NCBI GenBank assembly: GCA_963580455.1 | Contig: OY756967.1 | Location: 13,538,501 to 13,602,500, forward strand | DNA: 64,000 nucleotides | Origin: Euonymus europaeus | Taxonomy: Eukaryota > Streptophyta > Magnoliopsida > Celastrales > Celastraceae | Direction of reading: 5' to 3' | Shown here: positions 11,357 to 23,181 of the stretch, piece after piece | How positions within the stretch are numbered: position 1 is the first letter of the stretch | How the letters are laid out: each line of letters begins with the position of its first letter | The notes under the pieces: model-generated | The model's database searches: none | Seen by the model: the letters and a program-made list of their open reading frames with translations, nothing else | What the model was told of the DNA's origin: nothing | Program-made: the position numbers and the translations under genes

Positions 11357-12316
11357 GACAAAACCGTTGAAAGCTCCTCCATAGAGAGAGTTGAGCAACT
11401 TCGGACTATCAAAGTTGCTCGGTATACACTTTTTGTTGTTCTTCTATGTTAAATTTTACGAAAATGAGCTTCCAGGATTATTTCGATGCCAAAACACAAA
11501 CTTTCTATGACAAATGGACAAAATCGTTAAAAGCTCCCCCATAGAGAGAGTTGTGCAACTTTGGACTATCAAAGTTGCTCGGTGTACACTTTTTATTGTT
11601 CTTTTATGTTAAATTTTACGAAAATGAGGTTCCAGGATTATTTCGATACCAAAATACAAACTTTCTATGACAAATGGACAATACCGTTAAAAGCTCCTCC
11701 ATAAAGCGAGTTGAGCAACTTCGGACTGTCAAAGTTGCTCGGTGTACACTTTTTATTGTTCTTCTACGTTAAATTTTACGAAAATTAGCTTCCAAGATTA
11801 TTTCGATGCCAAAACACCAACTTTCTATGACAAATGGACAAAACCGTTAAAAGCTCATCCATAGAGAGAGTTGAGCAACTTCGGACTATCAAAGTTGCTC
11901 GGTGTACACATTTTATTGTTCTTTTTTGTTAAATTTTACGAAAATGAGCTACCAGGATTATTTCGATGCCAAAACACCAACTTTCTATGACAAATAGACA
12001 AAACCGTTAAAAGCTCCTCCATAGAGAGAGTTGAGCAACTTCGGATTATCAAAGTTTCTCGGTGTACACTTTATATTGTTCTACTAAGTCAAATTTTACG
12101 AGTATAAGCTTCCATGATTACTTCAATGCCAAAACATTAACTTTCTGTGACAAATGGACAAAACCGTTGAAAGCTCCTCCATAGAGAGAGTTGAGCAACT
12201 TCGGACTATCAAAGTTGCTCGGTATACACTTTTTGTTGTTCTTCTATGTTAAATTTTACAAAAATGAGCTTCCAGGATTATTTCGATGCCAAAACACAAA
12301 CTTTCTATGACAAATG

Positions 12317-12476
12317 GACAAAATCGTTAAAAGCTCCCCCATAGAGAGAGTTGTGCAACTTTGGACAATCAAAGTTGCTCGGTGTACACTTTTTATTGTT
12401 CATTTATGTTAAATTTTACGAAAATGAGCTTCCAGGATTATTTCGATACCAAAATACCAACTTTCTATGACAAATG
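12317..12476. repeat. Monomer subtype B (exemplar)
   Basis: Diagnostic bases are CTCCCCCATAG, GTTGTGCAACTTTGGACAATC, GTTCATTTATG and GATACCAAAATACC. B normally follows A and precedes C. Its long dyad has shifted: the outer A-T pair is lost but a new inner T-A pair gives an 8-bp stem, GCAACTTT / AAAGTTGC, with an 8-nt spacer. Confidence 0.8.
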
Positions 12477-12636
12477 GACAATACCGTTAAAAGCTCCTCC
12501 ATAAAGAGAGTTGAGCAACTTCGGACTATCAATGTTGCTCGGTGTACACTTTTTATTGTTCTTCTACGTTAAATTTTACGAAAATTAGCTTCCAGGATTA
12601 TTTTGATGCCAAAACACCAACTTTCTATGACAAATG
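12477..12636. repeat. Monomer subtype C (exemplar)
   Basis: Diagnostic bases are GACAATACCG, CATAAAGAGAG in place of CATAGAGAGAG, TATCAATGTTGC and GAAAATTAGC. The AATG change interrupts the right arm of the long dyad, while GAAAATTAGC extends the AT-rich dyad to six-base arms. C follows B. Confidence 0.8.
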
Positions 12637-12956
12637 GACAAAACCGTTAAAAGCTCCTCCATAGAGAGAGTTGAGCAACTTCGGACTATCAAAGTTGCTC
12701 GGTGTACACTTTTTATTTTTCTTCTAAGTCAAATTTTACGAGTATAAGCTTCCAAGATTATTTCGATACCAAAACACCAACTTTCTATGGTAAATGTACA
12801 AAACCTTTAAAAGCTCCTCCATAGAGAGAGTTGAGCAACTTCGGACTATCAAAGTTGCTCGGTGTACACTTTTTATTGTTCTTCTACGTTAAATTTTACG
12901 AAAATGAGCTTCAAGGATTATTTCGATGCCAAAACAGCAACTTTCTATGACAAATG

Positions 12957-13115
12957 GACAAAATCGTTAAAAGCTCCTGCATAGAGAGAGTTGAGCAACT
13001 TCGGACTATCAAAGTTGCTCGGTGTACACCTTTTATTGTTCTTCTATATCAAATTTACGAAAATGAGCTTCTAGGATTATTTCGATGCCAAAACACGAAC
13101 TTTCTATGACAAATA
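12957..13115. repeat. Monomer subtype K, 159 bp (exemplar)
   Basis: Diagnostic bases are GTACACCTTTTATTG, CTTCTATATCAAATTTACG (one T short), GAGCTTCTAGG, CACGAACTTTC and a final CAAATAAAC. I count 31 copies from 12957 on, the last starting at 63124. Many K copies carry GTTGCGCAACGTC, in which GTTGCGCAAC is a perfect 10-bp palindrome replacing the left part of the long dyad. K starts mark the higher-order units of the right part of the array. Confidence 0.85.
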
Positions 13116-13275
13116 AACAAAATCGTTAAAAGCTCCTCCATAAAGAGAGTTGAGCAACTTCGGACTTTCAAAGTTGCGCAGTGTACACTTTTCATTGTTC
13201 TTTTATGTTATATTTTACGAAAATGAGCTTCCAGGATTATTTCGATGCCAAAACACCAACTTTCTATGACAAATG
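13116..13275. repeat. Monomer subtype L (exemplar)
   Basis: It follows K and carries GGACTTTCAAAGTTGCGCAG, ACACTTTTCATTG and, in this copy, GTTATATTTTACG. The GCGCAG change breaks the right arm of the long dyad and trims the GTGTACAC neighbourhood by one base pair match. Confidence 0.78.
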
Positions 13276-15835
13276 TACAAAACCATTAAAAGCTCCTCCA
13301 TAGAGAGAGTTGAGCAACTTCGGACAATCGAAGTTGCTCGGTGTACACTTTTTATTGTTCTTCTACGTTAAATTTTACGAAAATTAGCTTCCAGGATTAT
13401 TTCGATGCCAAAACACCATGTTTCTATGACAAATGGACAAAACCGTTAAAAGTGCCTCCTTAGAGAGAGTTGAGCAACTTCGGACTATCAAAGTTTCTCG
13501 GTGTACACTTTTTATTGTTCTTCTACGTTAAATTTTACAAAAATGAGCTTCAAGGATTATTTCGATGCCAAAACAGCAACTTTCTATGACAAATGGACAA
13601 AATCGTTAAAAGCTCCTCCATAGAGAGAGTTGAGCAACTTCGGACTATCAAAGTTGCTCGGTGTACACTTTTTATTGTTCTTTTATGTTAAATTTTACGA
13701 AAATGAGGTTCCAGGATTATTTCGATACCAAAATACCAACTTTCTATGACAAATGGACAATACCGTTAAAAGCTCCTCCATAAAGAGAGTTGAGCAACTT
13801 CGGACTATCAAAGTTGCTCGGTGTACACTTTTTATTGTTCTTCTACTTTAAATTTTACGAAAATTAACTTCCAAGATTATTTCGATGCCAAAACACCAAC
13901 TTTCTATGACAAATGGACAAAACCGTTAAAAGCTCCTCCATAGAGAGAGTTGAGCAACTTCGGACTATCAAAGTTGCTCGGTGTACACATTTTATTGTTC
14001 TTTTTTGTTAAATTTTATGAAAATGAGCTACCAGGATTATTTCGATGCCAAAACACCAACTTTCTATGACAAATAGACAAAACCGTTAAAAGCTCCTCCA
14101 TAGAGAGAGTTGAGCAACTTCGGACTATCAAAGTTTCTCGGTGTACACTTTATATTGTTCTACTAAGTCAAATTTTACGAGTATAAGCTTCCAAGATTAT
14201 TTCGATGCCAAAACATTAACTTTCTGTGACAAATGGACAAAACTGTTGAAAGCTCCTCCATAGAGAGAGTTGAGCAACTTCGGACTATCAAAGTTGCTCG
14301 GTATACACTTTTTGTTGTTCTTCTATGTTATATTTTACGAAAATGAGCTTCCAGGATTATTTCGATGCCAAAAAACAAACTTTCTATGACAAATGGACAA
14401 AATCGTTAAAAGCTCCCCCATAGAGAGAGTTGTGCAACTTTGGACTATCAAAGTTGCTCGGTGTACACTTTTTATTGTTCTTTTATGTTAAATTTTACGA
14501 AAATGAGGTTCCAGGATTATTTCGATACCAAAATACCAACTTTCTATGACAAATGGACAATACCGTTAAAAGCTCCTCCATAAAGCGAGTTGAGCAACTT
14601 CGGACTATCAAAGTTGCTCGGTGTACACTTTTTATTGTTCTTCTACGTTAAATTTTACGAAATTTAGCTTCCAAGATTATTTCGATGCCAAAACACCAAC
14701 TTCCTATGACAAATGGACAAAACCGTTAAAAGCTCATCCATAGAGAGGGTTGAGCAACTTCGGACTATCAAAGTTGCTCGGTGTACACATTTTATTGTTC
14801 TTTTTTGTTAAATTTTACGAAAATGAGCTACCAGGATTATTTCGATGCCAAAACACCAACTTTCTATGACAAATAGACAAAACCGTTAAAAGCTCCTCCA
14901 TAGAGAGAGTTGAGCAACTTCGGACTATCAAAGTTTCTCGGTGTACACTTTATATTGTTCTACTAAGTCAAATTTTACGAGTATAAGCTTCCAAGATTAT
15001 TTCAATGCCAAAACATTAACTTTCTGTGACAAATGGACAAAACCGTTGAAAGCTCCTCCATAGAGAGAGTTGAGCAACTTCGGACTATCAAAGTTGCTCG
15101 GTATACACTTTTTGTTGTTCTTCTATGTTAAATTTTACGAAAATGAGCTTCCAGGATTATTTCGATGCCAAAACACAAACTTTCTATGACAAATGGATAA
15201 AATCGTTAAAAGCTCCCCCATAGAGAGAGTTGTGCAACTTTGGACAATCAAAGTTGCTCGGTGTACACTTTTTATTGTTCATTTATGTTAAATTTTACGA
15301 AAATGAGCTTCCAGGATTATTTCGATACCAAAATACCAACTTTCTATGACAAATGGACAATACCGTTAAAAGCTCATCTATAAAGAGAGTTGAGCAACTT
15401 CGGACTATCAATGTTGCTCGGTGTACACATTTTATTGTTCTTCTACGTTAAATTTTACGAAAATTAGCTTCCAGGATTATTTCGATGCCAAAACAGCAAC
15501 TTTCTATGACAAATGGACAAAACCGTTAAAAGCTCCTCCATAGAGAGAGTTGAGCAACTTCGGACTATCAAAGTTGCTCGGTGTACACTTTTTATTGTCC
15601 TTCTAAGTCAAATTTTACGAGTATAAGCTTCCAAGATTATTTCGATACCAAAACACCAACTTTCTATGGTAAAAGTACAAAACCTTTAAAAGCTCCTCCA
15701 TAGAGAGAGTTGAGCAACTTCGGACTATCAAAGTTGCTCGGTGTACACTTTTTATTGTTCTTCTACGTTAAATTTTACGAAAATAAGCTTCAAGGATTAT
15801 TTCGATGCCAAAACAGCAACTTTCTATGACAAATG

Positions 15836-18800
15836 GACAAAATCGTTAAAAGCTCCTCCATAGAGAGAGTTGAGCAACTTCGGACCATCAAAGTTGCTCG
15901 GTGTACACCTTTTATTGTTCTTCTATATCAAATTTACGACAATGAGCTTCTAGGATTATTTCGATGCCAAAACACGAACTTTCTATGACAAATAAACAAA
16001 ATCGTTAAAAGCTCCTCCATAGAGAGAGTTGAGCAACTTCGGACTTTCAAAGTTGCGCAGTGTACACTTTTCATTGTTCTTTTATGTTATATTTTACGAA
16101 AATGAGCTTCCAGGATTATTTCGATGCCAAAACACCAACTTTCTATGACAAATGTACAAAACCATTAAAAGCTCCTCCATAGAGAGAGTTGAGCAACTTC
16201 GGACTATCGAAGTTGCTCGGTGTACACTTTTTATTGTTCTTCTACGTTAAATTTTACGAAAATTAGCTTCCAGGATTATTTCGATGCCAAAACACCAACT
16301 TTCTATGACGAATGGACAAAACCGTTAAAAGTGCCTCCTTAGAGAGAGTTGAGCAACTTCGGACAATCAAAGTTGCTCGGTGTACACTTTTATTGTTCTG
16401 TTATGTTAAATTTTACGAAAATGAGCTTCCAGGATTATTTAGATGCCAAAACACATCTTTCTATGACAAATGGACAAAACCGTTTAAAGCTCCTCCATAG
16501 AGAGAGTTGAGCAACTTCGGACTATCGAAGTTGCTCGGTGTACACTTTTTATTGTTCTTTTATGTTAAATTTTACGAAAATGAGGTTCCAGGATTATTTC
16601 GATACCAAAATACCAACTTTCTATGACAAATGGACAATACCGTTAAAAGCTCCTCCATAAAGCGAGTTGAGCAACTTCGGACTATCAAAGTTGCTCGGTG
16701 TACACTTTATATTGTTCTACTAAGTCAAATTTTACGAGTATAAGCTTCCAAGATTATTTCAATGCCAAAACATTAACTTTCTGTGACAAATGGACAAAAC
16801 CGTTGAAAGCTCCTCCATAGAGAGAGTCGAGCAACTTCGGACTATCAAAGTTGCTCGGTATACACTTTTTGTTGTTCTTCTATGTTAAATTTTACGAAAA
16901 TGAGCTTCCAGGATTATTTCGATGCCAAAACACAAACTTTCTATGACAAATGGATAAAATCGTTAAAAGCTCCCCCATAGAGAGAGTTGTGCAACTTTGG
17001 ACAATCAAAGTTGCTCGGTGTACACTTTTTATTGTTCATTTATTTTAAATTTTATGAAAATGAGCTTCCAGGATTATTTCGATACCAAAATACCAACTTT
17101 CTATGACAAATGGACAATACCGTTAAAAGCTCATCCATAAAGAGAGTTGAGCAATTTCGGACTATCAATGTTGCTCGGTGTACACTTTTTATTGTTCTTC
17201 TACGTTAAATTTTACGAAAATTAGCTTCCAGGATTATTTCGATGCCAAAACACCAACTTTCTATGACAAATGGACAAAACCGTTAAAAACTCCTCCATAG
17301 AGAGAGTTGAGCAACTTCGGACTATCAAAGTTGCTCGGTGTACACTTTTTATTGTTCTTCTACGTTAAATTTTACGAAAATGAGCTTCAAGGATTATTTC
17401 GATGCCAAAACAGCAACTTTCTATGACAAATGGACAAAATCGTTAAAGGCTCCTCCATAGAGAGAGTTGAGCAACTTCGGACCATCAAAGTTGCTCGGTG
17501 TACACCTTTTATTGTTCTTCTATATCAAATTTACGAAAATGAGCTTCTAGGATTATTTCGATGCCAAAACACGAACTTTCTATGACAAATAAACAAAATC
17601 GTTAAAACCTCCTCCATAGAGAGAGTTGAGCAACTTCGGACTTTCAAAGTTGCGCAGTGTACACTTTTCATTGTTCTTTTATGTTATATTTTACGAAAAT
17701 GAGATTCCAGGATTATTTCGATGCCAAAACACCAACTTTCTATGACAAATGGACAAAACCGTTAAAAGCTCCTCATTAGATAGAGTTGAGCAACTTCGCA
17801 AAATCAAAGTTGCTCGGTGTACACTTTTTATTGTTCTGTTATGTTAAATTTTACGAAAATGAGCTTCCAGGATTATTTAGATGCCAAAACACATCTTTCT
17901 ATGACAAATGGACAAAACCGTTTAAAGCTCCTCCATAGAGACAGTTGAGCAACTTCGGACTATCAAAGTTGCTCGGTGTACACTTTTTATTGTTCTTCTA
18001 TGTTAAATTTTACGAAAATGAGCTTCAAAGATTATTTCAATGCCAAAACAGCAACTTTCTATTACAAATGGACAAAATCGTTAAAAGCTCCTCCATAGAG
18101 AGAGTTGACCAACTTCGGACTACCAAAGTTGCTCGGTGTACACATTTTATTGTTCTTTTATGTTAAATTTTACGAAAATGAGCTACAAGGATTATTTCGA
18201 TGCCAAAACACCAAATTTCTATGACAAATAGACAAAACCGTTAAAAGCTCCTCCATAGAGAGAGTTGAGCAATTTCGGACTATCAAAGTTTCTCGGTGTA
18301 CACTTTATATTGTTCTGCTAAGTCAAATTTTACGAGTATAAGCTTCCAAGATTATTTCGATGCCAAAACATTAACTTTCTGTGACAAATGGACAAAACCG
18401 TTGAAAGCTCCTACATAGAGAGAGTTGAGCAACTTCGGACTATCAAAGTTGCTCGGTATACACTTTTTGTTGTTCTTCTATGTTACATTTTACGAAAATG
18501 AGCTTCGAGGATTATTTCGATGCCAAAACACAAACTTTCTATGACAAATGGACAAAATCATTAAAAGCTCCCCCATAGAGAGAGTTGTGCAACTTCGGAC
18601 AATCAAAGTTGCTCGGTGTACACTTTTTATTGTTCTTTTATGTTAAATTTTACCAAAATGAGCTTCCAGGATTATTTCGATGCCAAAACACATCTTTCTA
18701 TGACAAATGAACAAAATCGTTTAAAGCTCCTCCATAGAGAGAGTTGAGCAACTTCGGACTATCAAAGTTGCGCGGTGTACACTTTTTATTGTTCTTTTAT

Positions 18801-19348
18801 GTTAAATTTTACGAAAATGAGCTTCCAGGATTATTTCGATACCAAAACACCAACTTTGTATGGCAAATGTACAAAACCATTAAAAGCTCCTCCATAGAGA
18901 GAGTTGAGCAAGTTCGGACTATCAAAGTTGCTCGGTGTACACTTTTTATTGTTCTTCTACGTTAAATTTTACGAAAATTAGCTTCCAGGATTATTTCAAT
19001 GCCAAAACACCAACTTTCTATGACAAATGGACAAAACCGTTAAAAGCTCCTTCTTAGAGAGAGTTGAGCAACTTCGGACAATCAAAGTTGCTCGGTGTAC
19101 ACTTTTTATTGTTCTGTTATGTTAAATTTTACGAAAATGAGCTTCCAGGATTATTTAGATGCCGAAACACATCTTTCTATGACAAATGGACAAAACCGTT
19201 TAAAGCTCCTCCATAGAGAGAGTTGAGCAACTTCGGACTATCAAAGTTGCTCGGTGTACACTTTTTATTGTTCTTCTACGTTAAATTTTACGAAAATTAG
19301 CATCCAGGATTATTTCGATGCCAAAACACCAACGTTCTATGACAAATG
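15836..19348. repeat. Transition segment mixing old and new subtypes
   Basis: The order is K, L, N, M (158 bp), F, a C/I chimera (16633), A (16793), B, C, E-like, K (17433), L, M, Y, H, I, A (18391), a 159-bp monomer with TTACCAAAATG, an O-like monomer with GCGCGG, N, M, and a monomer with AGCATCCAGG. It holds the last two closely spaced A monomers; the next A is at 27338. Confidence 0.75.
16633..16792. repeat. Chimeric monomer G/I
   Basis: It begins GACAATACCG with CATAAAGCGAG, as in the G member of short cassettes, and ends with CACTTTATATTG, TTCTACTAAG and CATTAACTTTCTGTG, as in I. An A monomer follows, as after I elsewhere. Confidence 0.74.
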
Positions 19349-21105
19349 GACAAAACCGTTAAAAGCTCCTCCATAGAGAGAGTTGCGCAACGTCAGACTA
19401 TCAAAGTTGCTCGGTGTACACCTTTTATTGTTCTTCTATATCAAATTTACGAAAATGAGCATCTAGGATTATTTCGATGCCAAAACACGAACTTTCTATG
19501 ACAAATAAACAAAATCGTTTAAAGCTCCTCCATAGAGAGAGTTGAGCAACTTCGGACTATCAAAGTTGCGCAGTGTACACTTTTTATTGTTCTTTTATGT
19601 TAAATTTTACGAAAATGAGCTTCCAGGATTATTTCGATACCAAAACACCAACTTTCTATGACAAATGTACAAAACCATTAAAAGCTCCTCCATAGAGAGA
19701 GTTGAGCAACTTCGGACTATCGAAGTTGCTCGGTGTACAATTTTTATTGTTCTTCTACGTTAAATTTTACGAAAATTAGCTTCCAGGATTATTTCGATGC
19801 CAAAACACCAACTTTCTATGAAAAATGGACAAAACCGTTAAAAGTGCCTCCTTAGAGAGAGTTGAGCAACTTCGGACAATCAAAGTTTCTCGGTGTACAC
19901 TTTTTATTGTTCTTCTATGTTAAATTTTACGAAAATGAGCCTCTAGGATTATTTCGATGCCAAAACACATCTTTCTATGACAAATGGACAAAACCGTTTA
20001 AAGCTCCTCCATAGAGAGAGTTGAGCAACTTCGGACTATCAAAGTTGCTCAGTGTACACTTTTTATTGTTCTTCTACGTTGAATTTTACGAAAATGAGCT
20101 TCAAGGATTATTTCGATGCCAAAACAGCAACTTTCTATGACAAATGGACAAAATCGTTAAAAGCTCCTCCATAGAGAGAGTTGAGCAACTTCGGACTATC
20201 AAAGTTGCTCGGTGTACACTTTTTATTGTTCTTTTATGTTAAATTTTACCAAAATGAGCTTCCAGGATTATTTCGATGCCAAAACACATCTTTCTATAAC
20301 AAATGAACAAAACCGTTTAAAGCTCCTCCATAGAGAGAGTTGAGCAACTTCGGACTATCAAAGTTGCGCGGTGTACACTTTTTTTTGTTCTTTTAAGTTA
20401 AATTTTACGAAAATGAGCTTCCAGGATTATTTCGATACCAAAACACCAACTTTCTATGACAATTGTACAAAACCATTAAAAGCTCCTCCATAGAGAGAGT
20501 TGAGCAACTTCGGACTATCAAAGTTGCTCGGTGTACACTTTTTATTGTTCTTCTACGTTAAATTTTACGAAAATTAGCTTCCAGGATTATTTCGATGCCA
20601 AAACACCAACTTTCTATGACAAATGGACAAAACCGTTAAAAGCTCCTCCATAGAGAGAGTTGAGCAACTTCGGACTATCAAAGTTGCTCGGTGTACACTT
20701 TTTATTGTTGTTTTATGTTAAATTTTACAAAAATGAGGTTCCAGGATTATTTCGATACCAAAATACCAACTTTCTATGACAAATGGACAATACCGTTAAA
20801 AGCTCCTCCATAGAGAGAGTTCAGCAACTTCGGACTATCAAAGTTGCTCGGTGTACACTTTTTATTGTTCTTCTACGTTAAATTTTACGAAAATGAGCTT
20901 CCAAGATTATTTCGATGCCAAAACACCAACTTTCTATGACAAATGGACAAAACCATTAAAAGCTCCTCCTTAGAGAGAGTTGAGCAACTTCGGACTATCA
21001 AAGTTGCTCGGTGTACACATTTTATTGTTCTGTTATGTTAAATTTTACGAAAATGAGCTACCAGGATTATTTAGATGCCAAAACACCAACTTTCTATGAC
21101 AAATA
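19349..21105. repeat. K-led block, source of later duplications
   Basis: K, L, N, M (with GAGCCTCTAGG), Y-like (GCTCAGTG), a TTACCAAAATG monomer, an O-like monomer with ACTTTTTTTTG, N, near-consensus, F-like (ACAAAAATGAGG), G-like and P. The first part recurs at 22384 (offset 3035). The last three monomers (20626-21105) recur at 25099-25578 and 26698-27177. Confidence 0.76.
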
Positions 21106-21585
21106 GACAAAACCGTTAAAAGCTCCTCCATAGAGAGAGTTGAGCAACTTCGGACTATCAAAGTTGCTCGGTGTACACTTTTTATTGTTCTTCTACGTTA
21201 AATTTTACGAAAATTAGCATCCAGGATTATTTCGATGCCAAAACACCAACGTTCTATGACAAATGGACAAAACCGTTAAAAGCTCCTCCATAGAGAGAGT
21301 TGCGCAACTTCGGACTATCAAAGTTGCTCGGTGTACACTTTTTATTGTTCTTCTACGTTAAATTTTACGAAAATTAGCATCCAGGATTATTTCGATGCCA
21401 AAACACCAACGTTCTATGACAAATGGACAAAACCGTTAAAAGCTCCTCCATAGAGAGAGTTGCGCAACGTCAGACTATCAAAGTTGCTCGGTGTACACTT
21501 TTTATTGTTCTTCTACGTTAAATTTTACGAAAATTAGCATCCAGGATTATTTCGATGCCAAAACACCAACGTTCTATGACAAATG
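21106..21585. repeat. Three near-identical monomers in a row
   Basis: Monomers at 21106, 21266 and 21426 all carry AGCATCCAGG and CAACGTTCTATG, a combination otherwise seen only just before K at 19189 and 22224. They differ at GAGCAACTTCGG, GCGCAACTTCGG and GCGCAACGTCAG. This is a local expansion of one monomer and one of the few places where the array is not organised in longer units. Confidence 0.82.
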
Positions 21586-23181
21586 GACAAAACCGTTAAA
21601 AGCTCCTCCATAGAGAGAGTTGCGCAACGTCAGACTATCAAAGTTGCTCGGTGTACACCTTTTATTGTTCTTCTATATCAAATTTACGAAAATGAGCTTC
21701 TAGGATTATTTCGATGCCAAAACACGAACTTTCTATGACAAATAAACAAAATCGTTTAAAGTTCCTCCATAGAGAGAGTTGGGCAACTTCGGACTATCAA
21801 AGTTGCGCAGTGTACACTTTTTATTGTTCTTTTATGTTAAATTTTACGAAAATGAGCTTCCAGGATTATTTCGATACCAAAACACCAACTTTCTATGACA
21901 AATGTACAAAACCATTAAAAGCTCCTCCATAGAGAGAGTTGAGCAACTTCGGACTATCGAAGTTGCTCGGTGTACAATTTTTATTGTTCTTCTACGTTAA
22001 ATTTTACGAAAATTAGCTTCCAGGATTATTTCGATGCCAAAACACCAACTTTCTATGAAAAATGGACAAAACCGTTAAAAGTGCCACCTTAGAGAGAGTT
22101 GAGCAACTTCGGACAATCAAAGTTGCTCGGTGTACACTTTTTATTGTTCTTCTATGTTAAATTTTACGAAAATGAGCCTCTAGGATTATTTCGATGCCAA
22201 AACACATCTTTCTATGACAAATGGACAAAACCGTTTAAAGCTCCTCCATAGAGAGAGTTGAGCAACTTCGGACTATCAAAGTTGCTCAGTGTACACTTTT
22301 TATTGTTCTTCTACGTTAAATTTTACGAAAATTAGCATCCAGGATTATTTCGATGCCAAAACACCAACGTTCTATGACAAATGGACAAAACCGTTAAAAG
22401 CTCCTCCATAGAGAGAGTTGCGCAACGTCAGACTATCAAAGTTGCTCGGTGTACACCTTTTATTGTTCTTCTATATCAAATTTACGAAAATGAGCTTCTA
22501 GGATTATTTCGATGCCAAAACACGAACTTTCTATGACAAATAAACAAAATCGTTTAAAGTTCCTCCATAGAGAGAGTTGGGCAACTTCGGACTATCAAAG
22601 TTGCGCAGTGTACACTTTTTATTGTTCTTTTATGTTAAATTTTACGAAAATGAGCTTCCAGGATTATTTCGATACCAAAACACCAACTTTCTATGACAAA
22701 TGTACAAAACCATTAAAAGCTCCTCCATAGAGAGAGTTGAGCAACTTCGGACTATCGAAGTTGCTCGGTGTACAATTTTTATTGTTCTTCTACGTTAAAT
22801 TTTACGAAAATTAGCTTCCAGGATTATTTCGATGCCAAAACACCAACTTTCTATGAAAAATGGACAAAACCGTTAAAAGTGCCTCCTTAGAGAGAGTTGA
22901 GCAACTTCGGACAATCAAAGTTGCTCGGTGTACACTTTTTATTGTTCTTCTATGTTAAATTTTACGAAAATGAGCCTCTAGGATTATTTCGATGCCAAAA
23001 CACATCTTTCTATGACAAATGGACAAAACCGTTTAAAGCTCCTCCATAGAGAGAGTTGAGCAACTTCGGACTATCAAAGTTGCTCAGTGTACACTTTTTA
23101 TTGTTTTTCTACGTTGAATTTTACGAAAATGAGCTTCAAGGATTATTTCGATGCCAAAACAGCAACTTTCTATGACAAATG
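21586..23181. repeat. 798-bp 5-mer duplicated in tandem, with a partial third copy
   Basis: K, L (with GTTCCTCC and GGGCAACTTC), N (with TCGAAG and GTACAATTTTT), M and Y run 21586-22383 and again 22384-23181. I see very few differences, such as GTGCCACC versus GTGCCTCC; the last monomers differ, AGCATCC in the first and CTTCAAGG in the second. N, M and Y recur once more from 23501 at the same 798-bp offset. Confidence 0.82.

Larger units (their letters stand above)
11357..12956. repeat. 5-mer cassette plus ABCDE
   Basis: A-(B/F)-G-H-I (11357-12156) is followed by A, B, C, D, E (12157-12956). The segment from F at 10717 to 12956 recurs at 13596-15835, an offset of 2879 over 14 monomers. Confidence 0.8.
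12957..15835. repeat. 18-mer unit (2879 bp), first with a full K-L-N block
   Basis: K, L, N and an E-like monomer (12957-13595) stand between the E at 12797 and the F at 13596. The order F, G, H, I, A, B/F, G, H, I, A, B, C, D, E then repeats 10717-12956. The K-L-N-E block therefore looks inserted into the E-F junction of a 9-mer, with E on both sides of it. Confidence 0.78.
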
